The translations under genes were made by a program, and so were the position numbers. From Microthrixaceae bacterium (GTDB lineage: Bacteria > Actinomycetota > Acidimicrobiia > Acidimicrobiales > Microtrichaceae): a stretch of 64,000 nt of DNA. The stretch spans positions 219,145 to 283,144 of the forward strand of contig JACJWI010000005.1 in NCBI GenBank assembly GCA_020637215.1, read 5' to 3'. Within the stretch, counting starts at the first letter, position 1. Each line of letters opens with the position of its first letter. Below, piece by piece: positions 7,238-14,606 of the stretch. The notes under the pieces were generated by a model. The model saw only the letters and a list, made by a program, of their open reading frames with translations, ran no database searches and had not been told where the DNA came from.

Positions 7238-9650
7238 TCGACGGCGATCGCGCCGAGGCGGTCCGCTCGGTCGGGTCGGTCGAGCCGGTCGGGTCGAGCC
7301 CAGCCTCCCCGTCGGCGGTGCTGGACCGGGTCCGACCGAGGGCCCGCAGCGCCCGGGCGGTCGACGGCGGCCCCTGCAACCACCGCCGTTCCAGGGTCTC
7401 GAACGGCACGGCCCGGTCGAACAGCCATCCCTGGCCGTGGACGCAGCCCATCGCGGCCAGGAGCTCGGCCTGCTCGGCGGTCTCGACCCCTTCGCCGATC
7501 GTGATCAGGTCGAGCTCCGCGGCCAGGTCGACCACGGCGCGCACGATCAGTCGGTCGTCGGCGCCGTCGATGCCGTCGACGAAGCTGCGGTCGATCTTGA
7601 GCACCGACGCCGGGTAGTCGCCCAGCTGACGCAGCGACGAGTTGCCGGTGCCGAAGTCGTCGATGGCGATCGTCACCCCACGACTCCGCAACTCGGCGAG
7701 GGTCCGACGGACGGATTCGTCGACGATCACGTCCTCGGTGATCTCCAGCACCAGCATCGCCGGTTCGAGCCCGCTGGCGGCGAGGGCCTCGTCGACTCCG
7801 AGGAGGACGTCGGTGCCGAGCTCGCTCGCGGACAGGTTGACCGCGATCTGCACCGCCCGATCCGGGTTCCGGCGGTTGACCTCGGCGATGCGACACGTCC
7901 CCTCGAGCAGGGATCTCCGTCCGATCTCCGGCAGGAGCCCGAGGGCGTCGGCCTCGGTCAGGAACCGATCCGGGGTCAGGATGCCCTTCTCGGGGTGACG
8001 CCACCGCAGCAGGGCCTCGACCCGTTGGATCCGTCCGGTGGAGAGGTGCACGATCGGTTGGTAGTGCAGCTCGAGCTCTCCGTCGTCGACGGCTCGGCGC
8101 AGCTCCGGGGCGATCCGCAGCCGCCGGGCCGACACGGCGTCCATCGACGGGTCGTAGAGCGCCGCTCGTCCCCGGCCGGTGTCCTTGGCCCGGTACAGCG
8201 CAGTGTCGGCGCGTCGGAGGAGCTCGTCGGGGGTGGCGTCGTCCTCCACGACGGCGACGCCGACCGATACCGACGGCGCCAGGGTGATCCCTCCGCTGCG
8301 GTACGGCCGGCGCATGTCCCGGGCCGTCTCCTCGGCGTCGGCCAGGATCGCCTCGATCGACGGACGGTCCCGGAGGATCACCACGAACTCGTCGCCCCCG
8401 AAGCGGACCACGTCGTCGCCGAAGCGATCCCGGAGGCGGCCCGCCACGGTCCGGATGAGCTCGTCGCCGCGGTCGTGGCCCAGCGAGTCGTTGACCGGCT
8501 TCAGCATGTCGATGTCGAGGAACATGACCGCCCCCGGGGTGGCGGCGTCCGATCGGTGGACGACGGCCTGGAGTCGCTCCTTGAGGTGCGAGCGGTTGGC
8601 CAGGGCCGTCAGCTCGTCGTGATCGGCACGGTGCGCGAGAGCGCCGATCCGGTCGACCAGGTCGCGTGACAGGCGTCGGTTCTCGGCCAGGGTCAGCGAC
8701 TGACGGGTGAGCATCAGGATCATCACCGCGACGAGCGTGCTGATCGTCCAGGTCGTGCCGTCGTCCCGGGTGAGGTCGACCAGTGCCACCACCGCGGCGG
8801 TCGACGCCAACCCGACCGCCAGCAGCCCTCTGCGGGTCCGACGAGTTCTCGGCCGAGGTTCCTCGGGTTCCGGCCAGGCGACCCATGCCGCGCCGGCGAG
8901 CAGGGTGAAGCCGACGAGCCAGCCGGTGTCGACCAGGGTGGGGACGGCGTCGCTGATCGCCCACGTGCGGGTGACGACCAGGAATCCGACGTCGCCGACC
9001 GTGTAGGCGGTGATCCCCGCCACCACCAGGGTGAACGCCCGCCGATCCGCGGTGTCGTCGGCGAGGGACCGGGTCAGCAGCGTGGCAGCCACGGCGGATC
9101 CGATCGGATACACCATCGTCACCAGCGTCGCCGTGTCACGTGCGTCGATGTCGCCGGCGTGGAACGCGGTGACCCAGAGGATGATGAGCAGCGACAGCCC
9201 CACGATCGCGCTGTCGATCAGATCGATCGTCAGGGGACGTCCCGGTCGGTCCCGCTGGCCCCGGGCTCCCCGGACGACTCCGGCCGCGGTCCATGCCAAC
9301 GGGAGGACGAGGTACGCGGCGTCGGCCGGACTGGGGACGGGCAGATCGGACCCACGGGCGAGGTAGGACGCCCACAGGACCGATCCGATGCACCACGCGC
9401 CGCACCCCGCGGCGAGCAGGCCCCACACCGCTCGGTCGGTGCCGTGCCGACGCCGGGCGACCAGAGCGAGGGCGATCGCTGCACCGCCGCTGAACGCGAT
9501 GTCCGCCGCGATCCGCAGTCGGGTGACGACGTCGTCGCTCGCGTCGAGACCCAGAGCTCTCGCGACCGGGACCGACAGCAGTGAGACCGAGGCGACGATC
9601 AGAGCCGTGATCGCCACCGGTCGCCGTCGACGCACGACGTCCCGGGTCAC
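7197..9650 (-). CDS. Membrane GGDEF-EAL protein with both domains apparently intact
   Basis: An 817-residue bifunctional cyclic-di-GMP protein. The N-terminal ~300 residues hold about nine hydrophobic helices (a MASE-like membrane sensor). The GGDEF domain has RFGGDEF near 418 and a preceding RFGD that matches the RxxD product-inhibition site. The EAL domain keeps VEALLRW (about 545), NLSASE, ITED, DDFGTG (about 663), KIDRSF, GEGVET and GQGW, so both cyclase and phosphodiesterase activities are plausible. A Ser/Thr/Pro-rich tail of about 50 residues follows. The GTG start overlaps the upstream stop (GTGA), so the protein is coupled to its paralogue. Confidence 0.88.
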   Translation of the reverse strand: MTRDVVRRRRPVAITALIVASVSLLSVPVARALGLDASDDVVTRLRIAADIAFSGGAAIALALVARRRHGTDRAVWGLLAAGCGAWCIGSVLWASYLARGSDLPVPSPADAAYLVLPLAWTAAGVVRGARGQRDRPGRPLTIDLIDSAIVGLSLLIILWVTAFHAGDIDARDTATLVTMVYPIGSAVAATLLTRSLADDTADRRAFTLVVAGITAYTVGDVGFLVVTRTWAISDAVPTLVDTGWLVGFTLLAGAAWVAWPEPEEPRPRTRRTRRGLLAVGLASTAAVVALVDLTRDDGTTWTISTLVAVMILMLTRQSLTLAENRRLSRDLVDRIGALAHRADHDELTALANRSHLKERLQAVVHRSDAATPGAVMFLDIDMLKPVNDSLGHDRGDELIRTVAGRLRDRFGDDVVRFGGDEFVVILRDRPSIEAILADAEETARDMRRPYRSGGITLAPSVSVGVAVVEDDATPDELLRRADTALYRAKDTGRGRAALYDPSMDAVSARRLRIAPELRRAVDDGELELHYQPIVHLSTGRIQRVEALLRWRHPEKGILTPDRFLTEADALGLLPEIGRRSLLEGTCRIAEVNRRNPDRAVQIAVNLSASELGTDVLLGVDEALAASGLEPAMLVLEITEDVIVDESVRRTLAELRSRGVTIAIDDFGTGNSSLRQLGDYPASVLKIDRSFVDGIDGADDRLIVRAVVDLAAELDLITIGEGVETAEQAELLAAMGCVHGQGWLFDRAVPFETLERRWLQGPPSTARALRALGRTRSSTADGEAGLDPTGSTDPTERTASARSPSIRSTVPETVRTAD

Positions 9651-12157
9651 GTGACCACCTCGGTGGTCAGCGGAGCGGTCGGGGGCTGCCATCTCAGAGC
9701 GGAGCCCGAACCGCTCCGGTCGGTCCGGCGGATGAGCTCGGGCCACGGGACCGGTCGTCCGAACAGCCAGCCCTGCCCTCGGGTCACGCCGAGCTCCCGC
9801 AGCATCGACACCTGACCGGGCCGGGTCACTCCGTCGGCGGTGATCCGGACACCGAGGGCCGCGCCGACCTCGACGATCGTCGAGACGACGGCCCGGTCGG
9901 AGCGACGTTGCGCGAGGCCCGACACGAACGACCGGTCGATCCGGATCGCCGGATCGGGTAGCCAGCTCAGCCGCCGGATCGACGAGGATGCGGTGCCGAA
10001 GTCCCTCACGCAGATCCCGTAGCCGGCCCTGACCAGCTGGTCGATGGTCAGTCGCGTGGCGGGGTCCATGAACGCGGCTTCGGGGATCTGCAGTCGCAGC
10101 GCGGAGCGCGGGATCGAGCCGGCGATCTCCTCGAGGTCGTCGAGCAGGCCGCCGTGGAGCAGCTCGGGACGGGTGAGGTTGATCGACAGCGGAACGGTCG
10201 GAGGGTCCGCCGAGGCCCACGGGGCCGTGGCCCGACGGAGGCCAGACCGGCTGATCGCCGGGACCAGACCCGAGTCCGCGGCGATCCCGAGGTACTCGGC
10301 CGGATGGAGGAGGTGGTGGTCCGGGGTCTCCCAGCGGAGCAGGGCCTCGGCGCCGAGCACCTCGCCGGTGGCCAGGTCGACCTCGGGTCGGTAGCTCACC
10401 TCGAACTCGTCGAGCTCGACGGCCCGGTGCAGGCCGTGCTGGACCATCAGCCGCCGGTCGACCCGTTCCTGGAGCCAGGTGTCGAAGGTGGCCACACGGC
10501 ACCGGCCGAGCTCCTTGGCCCGGTTCAGGGCCAGGTCGGCCATCCGAAGAAGCTCTTCGGGTGAGTCCGACGGGGTGCCGTCGACGTCGACGGTGGCGTG
10601 GGAGACGCCGATGCTCAGCCGGGCGGTCACGGCCACGCCGCCGATGTCGACCGGCTCGGTGGCGGCGGCCACGGCCCGTCGGGCCCGTTCCGCCGCGTCG
10701 GCACAGGTCGCGTCCACCGCGAGCGCGACGAACTCGTCGCCGCCGAGGCGGAAGGTGCGCGGACCGAACGCGGCGGTCAGGTGCTCGGCGGTCCGGACCA
10801 GCAGCTGGTCGCCGACCTCGTGGCCGAGGGCGTCGTTCACCGTCTTGAAGTCGTCGATGTCGATGTAGAAGGCGTGGACGTCGCGGGCGCCGGAGAGCAG
10901 CACGCGATCGACCTCCTCCACCAGGGCCAGCCGGTTGCCGAGACCGGTGAGCTCGTCGGTGCGGGCCCGGACACGGAGCTCCTCGGCGATCGATCCCAGC
11001 TGCTGCTGGAGGTCGGTCTGCTCCCGCTGGAGCAGCGCGAGTCGTCCGGCTGATGCGATCACCGCGACCAGGCCGAGCAGGAGGAGAACCGGGTCGAGCG
11101 TGTCGAGGAACAGGCGCTGCGTGGCGACCGACGCGAGGGTGAGCAGCATCGCGATCACGAAGACCCACTCGGCCCGGCGGGCCCGCAGCTCGTCGTCGGT
11201 CATCTCGGCCCCGACGTCCTCGCGGCTCGCTCCGCCCGCCGCCTCGGATCTCGGCCGGGCGTCGCCGGGTGCTGCGCGTCGGGCCCGGCTCATCTGCCAT
11301 CCGGCCAGGACGAGGATCGGTGGGCCGACCAGCCACCACATCACCGCACTGCGCAGCGACGGAGCCGTCAGCGCCAGGTTCTGACCCACCACGGCGGTGT
11401 AGAGGGCGGAAGGGAGGATGAGGACCGCGGCGGCCAGGGTGAGGTCGCCGGGCCGACGGTCCTGCACGACCCGGACGACCAGGGCGACCCCGACCACCAT
11501 CAGAGCGACGAGGACGATCGCGGTCGGCTCCCGTCGGGCGACGTCGAGGAGTCCGCCCTCGGGACCCGAGCCACCGCGGACCGGGGCCAACCACAGCGCG
11601 GACAGGGCTGCGGTCGTGGCCAGACCGACATCGATGATCGCGATCCAGCTCCAGTCGAGGTTCGACGGCAGGGCGATCACCCCGGCGACCATCGCGGCGA
11701 TCCCGACGGCCTGAAGCGTCGTGGGGCCGGTGGTGGTGATGATCGCGGCGGCAGACGGGTGCGAGGTCTGCACGGCCAGCGTCCCGGCCGCGAGGACCCC
11801 GGCCCCCGCAGCCACCAGTCCCAGCCCGATCCGGCGACGTCCACCGCTGTGCACCGCCTCGACCGACAGGGCTGCTGCACCGCCGAGCAGGACCAGCGAC
11901 CCGAGCCCCCGGACGAGGTCGGTCGGGTGGGCGATGCCGAGCGACCGCAGCACCGGCGCGACCTCGGGCCACAGCGCGCCCGCGGCGGCCGTCAGCAGGC
12001 CAACCACCGTCAGCGCGACGACACCCGGACGGACCGGTCGGGGAGGGCGCGACACGAGGCCCGGGCGCGTCGGGCCGTCCGACGACGACGGCGCGTCCGG
12101 AGCGCGGTCGGATTCGGCGCCTCGAGGGGCGAAGGGGAGGAGGTCGGTGGGGGGCAT
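9647..12157 (-). CDS. Membrane GGDEF protein with degenerate EAL domain
   Basis: An 836-residue paralogue of the downstream gene: Pro/Asp-rich cytoplasmic start, about ten hydrophobic helices, a GGDEF domain (YIDIDDF; RLGGDEF near 470) without the RxxD inhibition site, and an EAL domain. In the EAL domain GAEALLRW (about 604), the Asn of INLT and the Glu of IPE remain. DDFGTG has become RDFGTA (about 718), the KIDR lysine is Arg, and the loop GEGVE has become ADGVT. Two of these positions bind catalytic metal in known phosphodiesterases, so this domain is probably inactive, leaving a cyclase with a regulatory EAL. It is divergent from the acyl-CoA dehydrogenase pair. Confidence 0.86.
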   Translation of the reverse strand: MPPTDLLPFAPRGAESDRAPDAPSSSDGPTRPGLVSRPPRPVRPGVVALTVVGLLTAAAGALWPEVAPVLRSLGIAHPTDLVRGLGSLVLLGGAAALSVEAVHSGGRRRIGLGLVAAGAGVLAAGTLAVQTSHPSAAAIITTTGPTTLQAVGIAAMVAGVIALPSNLDWSWIAIIDVGLATTAALSALWLAPVRGGSGPEGGLLDVARREPTAIVLVALMVVGVALVVRVVQDRRPGDLTLAAAVLILPSALYTAVVGQNLALTAPSLRSAVMWWLVGPPILVLAGWQMSRARRAAPGDARPRSEAAGGASREDVGAEMTDDELRARRAEWVFVIAMLLTLASVATQRLFLDTLDPVLLLLGLVAVIASAGRLALLQREQTDLQQQLGSIAEELRVRARTDELTGLGNRLALVEEVDRVLLSGARDVHAFYIDIDDFKTVNDALGHEVGDQLLVRTAEHLTAAFGPRTFRLGGDEFVALAVDATCADAAERARRAVAAATEPVDIGGVAVTARLSIGVSHATVDVDGTPSDSPEELLRMADLALNRAKELGRCRVATFDTWLQERVDRRLMVQHGLHRAVELDEFEVSYRPEVDLATGEVLGAEALLRWETPDHHLLHPAEYLGIAADSGLVPAISRSGLRRATAPWASADPPTVPLSINLTRPELLHGGLLDDLEEIAGSIPRSALRLQIPEAAFMDPATRLTIDQLVRAGYGICVRDFGTASSSIRRLSWLPDPAIRIDRSFVSGLAQRRSDRAVVSTIVEVGAALGVRITADGVTRPGQVSMLRELGVTRGQGWLFGRPVPWPELIRRTDRSGSGSALRWQPPTAPLTTEVVT

Positions 12158-12254
12158 TCCGTCGGTGTTCCCATCGACCGATCCGGGGGGTGACGTGAGA
12201 TTCCCCGGCCGATCGGCCTACGGGCCGGATCGGCCCGGATCCGACGGGGCCGGA

Positions 12255-12271
12255 TCTGACGCCTCGTCAGG
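12255..12271. promoter_or_regulatory. Palindromic operator upstream of the acyl-CoA dehydrogenase pair
   Basis: TCTGACGCCTCGTCAGG matches the ipdA operator (4359-4375) at 15 of 17 positions and keeps the CTGACG...CGTCAG arms. It ends seven bases before the CAGACT -10, in the spacer between -35 and -10, where a bound repressor would block the polymerase. Confidence 0.65.
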
Positions 12272-12278
12272 TGTCGGG

Positions 12279-12284
12279 CAGACT
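12279..12284 (+). promoter_or_regulatory. Leaderless -10 element of the acyl-CoA dehydrogenase pair
   Basis: CAGACT, then six bases, then the ATG at 12291. The same GGCAGACTG word lies before 36066 and 52911. Confidence 0.6.
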
Positions 12285-12290
12285 GGCGTG

Positions 12291-13487
12291 ATGGACCTCA
12301 CGTGGAGCGACGCCGAGGAGGCCTTCCGCCAGGAGTGCCGAACCTGGCTGACCGAGCACGCCCCCAACCCGGCTCTGCCCTCCGGCGACACCGCGGCCGG
12401 CTTCGCCGCTCACGTCGAGTGGGAGAAGGAGCTGCACGCGGATCGTTGGGCGGTCGTGTCGTGGCCCGAGGCCTACGGCGGTCGTGACGCGTCGCTGTGG
12501 GAGTGGCTGATCTTCGAGGAGGAGTACTACCGGGCCGGCGCCCCCCAGCGGGTCACCCAGAACGGCATCTTCCTGCTCGCCCCGACCATCTTCGAGTTCG
12601 GGACGCCCGCCCAGCAGGACCACTACCTGCCGCGGATGTCGGCGGCTGAGGACCTGTGGTGCCAGGGCTGGTCCGAACCGAACGCCGGTTCCGACCTGGC
12701 CGGGATCACGTCCCGGGCGGTGCGCGACGACGCGGCGGGGGGATGGCTCCTGTCAGGCCAGAAGACCTGGACGACCCGGGGCGCCTTCTGCACGCACCTG
12801 TTCGGTCTGTTCCGCACCGACGGCGAGGCCGAACGCCACCGGGGGCTCACGTACTTCCTGGTCCCGCTCGACGCGGACGGCGTCACCGTGCGGGGCTTCG
12901 GCCGACTCGACGGCGACGAGGGGTTCGCCGAGGTGTTCCTCGACGACGTCTTCGTCCCCGACAACCCGGACGAGGGCATCTCCCCCGCCGACGCGGCCGC
13001 CACCATGTCGCGAGGGGGAACCCTGGGTGGCATCGACCAGGGCTGGGGGGTGGCCATGGCGACCACCACCTCGGAGCGGGGGCTCACCCTGCGCTCACCC
13101 GGTCGGTTCCGCGCCGCCGCGGCCCGACTCCTGGACCTGGCCCGCGAGGTCGACGATTCGGGGCGGCTGACCGAGCGCCTCGGCGACCGGGTCGTCGACG
13201 CCTGGATCGACGCCGAGGCCTACGCCCTGTACACCCTGGGCGACGTCACCGGCATCGTCGAGGGCCGTTCCCCGGGGGCGCGCTCCAGCTTCAACAAGGT
13301 GTTCTGGTCCGAGCTCGACATACGACTGCACCGGGCGGCGCTCGACTTGCTCGGCCCGGACGCCGAGCTCGACGGCCCCTGGATGAAGGGCTACGAGTTC
13401 GCCCTGTCGGGGCCGATCTACGCCGGCACCAACGAGATCCAGCGCAACATCATCGCCGAGCGCGTGCTCGGCCTGCCGCGGAAATAG
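12291..13487 (+). CDS. Acyl-CoA dehydrogenase, large subunit of a FadE pair
   Basis: A 398-residue full-length acyl-CoA dehydrogenase: N-terminal helices, the middle-domain FAD/substrate segment LWCQGWSEPNAGSDLAG, WLLSGQKTWTT, and a C-terminal IYAGTNEIQRNIIAERVLGLPR. The canonical catalytic Glu of the YEGT motif is Ala here (YAGT), as in many actinobacterial steroid-type FadE subunits, whose base sits elsewhere. Paired with the shorter gene 13 bases downstream, it probably forms an alpha2beta2 heterotetramer. The shared operator with ipdA suggests action on a steroid-ring or side-chain CoA thioester, as FadE30-33 do in mycobacteria. The exact step cannot be read from the sequence. Confidence 0.85.
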   Translation: MDLTWSDAEEAFRQECRTWLTEHAPNPALPSGDTAAGFAAHVEWEKELHADRWAVVSWPEAYGGRDASLWEWLIFEEEYYRAGAPQRVTQNGIFLLAPTIFEFGTPAQQDHYLPRMSAAEDLWCQGWSEPNAGSDLAGITSRAVRDDAAGGWLLSGQKTWTTRGAFCTHLFGLFRTDGEAERHRGLTYFLVPLDADGVTVRGFGRLDGDEGFAEVFLDDVFVPDNPDEGISPADAAATMSRGGTLGGIDQGWGVAMATTTSERGLTLRSPGRFRAAAARLLDLAREVDDSGRLTERLGDRVVDAWIDAEAYALYTLGDVTGIVEGRSPGARSSFNKVFWSELDIRLHRAALDLLGPDAELDGPWMKGYEFALSGPIYAGTNEIQRNIIAERVLGLPRK

Positions 13488-13500
13488 CGGGGAGCAGACC

Positions 13501-14538
13501 ATGCGGTTCGCACCGACCGAGGATCAGATCGACTTCCGCGACGCCGTGCGCGGCCTGCTGGCCGACACGTGCCCGCCCGACGCGGTGCGCGCCGCGTGGC
13601 GGGAGCAGGTGGGTGAGGTGCCCGGCGGCGGAGACGGCCGCGTCCGGGCGGCGTGGGACGCCCTCGCCGAGATGGGCGTGCTGGGAGTCATGGTGCCCGA
13701 GGGCTCCGGCGGCCTCGGACTCACCGACGAGGACATCGTCCCGCTGCTCGTCGAGTGCGGACGGGCCGCGCTGCCCGACCCGGTGTCGTCGACCGCGTAC
13801 GTCGCCGCCGGCCTGCTGCGGGAGAACCCCGGGCGCAGCACCGAGGCGCTGCTCGCCCGCATCGCGGAGGGATCGGCCACGGTGCTGGTCGGCTTCCCCG
13901 GCTCGCCGTACCTGACCGCGGCGGAGACGGCGGACGTCTTCCTGATGTGCGACCGGGGCGAGGTCCACGAGCTCACCCGGTCCGAGGTGACCCTCGAACC
14001 GGTGACCTCGGTCGACGGGGCCCGCGCCCTGTGCCGCGTCGAATGGGAGCCGTCGGACCGCTCGGTGATCGTCGGCGGGTTCGACGGGTCCCAGGCCGTG
14101 ACCCGCGCCTTCGACCGCGCCGCTCTCGGCGCGGCCGCTCAACTGGTGGGACTCGGCGAACGGATGCTGGACCTGACCGTCGGCTACGCGGCGGAGCGCA
14201 AGCAGTTCGGGGTGGCGATCGGGACGTTCCAGGCCGTCAAGCACCACCTGGCCGACGCCGCGTCGGCCGTCGCCTTCGCCCAGCCGTTGGTGCTGCGCGC
14301 CGCGTACTCGCTGGCCCAGGGGGACCCGGACGCGCCGGTTCACGTCTCGATGGCCAAGGCGCGCGCGTCGGCCGCCGCGCTCGTCGTGGCCGAGGCGGCC
14401 CTGCAGTGCCACGGGGCCATCGGCTACACCGTGGAGTACGACCTGCACTTCTTCATGAAGCGGGCATGGGCTCTGGCGTCGCGCTACGGCGACGCGGACT
14501 TCCACCGCGACCGCGTGCGCGCTGTGCTGTTGGGCTGA
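13501..14538 (+). CDS. Acyl-CoA dehydrogenase-like small subunit of the FadE pair
   Basis: A 345-residue acyl-CoA dehydrogenase relative, shorter than the usual ~380. The N-terminal domain is recognisable (DQIDFRDAVRGLLAD; LGVMVPEGSGGLGL), the middle domain is reduced, and the C-terminal domain keeps YAAERKQFGVAIGTFQAVKHHLAD (FAD contacts) and QCHGAIGYTVEYDLHFFMKRA. This fits the second chain of heterotetrameric steroid acyl-CoA dehydrogenases. Start ATG follows a GGGGAGC ribosome-binding site directly after the large-subunit stop. It converges on sbcC; 68 bases without a clear hairpin separate them. Confidence 0.82.
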   Translation: MRFAPTEDQIDFRDAVRGLLADTCPPDAVRAAWREQVGEVPGGGDGRVRAAWDALAEMGVLGVMVPEGSGGLGLTDEDIVPLLVECGRAALPDPVSSTAYVAAGLLRENPGRSTEALLARIAEGSATVLVGFPGSPYLTAAETADVFLMCDRGEVHELTRSEVTLEPVTSVDGARALCRVEWEPSDRSVIVGGFDGSQAVTRAFDRAALGAAAQLVGLGERMLDLTVGYAAERKQFGVAIGTFQAVKHHLADAASAVAFAQPLVLRAAYSLAQGDPDAPVHVSMAKARASAAALVVAEAALQCHGAIGYTVEYDLHFFMKRAWALASRYGDADFHRDRVRAVLLG

Positions 14539-14606
14539 CGCGTGCGGGTCGGCTGACGCGGTCGTCCCGACGGCAGCGCGGCGCAGAACTGCGGGAGACG
14601 TCGAGG

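Noticed and set aside
7197..11972. A single open frame of 1591 codons on the minus strand, suggesting one giant fused protein
   Set aside because: Only the last 817 codons read as a real protein; the first half is an Arg/Pro/Gly-rich shadow of the paralogous gene at 9647-12157. The GTGA overlap at 9647-9650 marks the true start.
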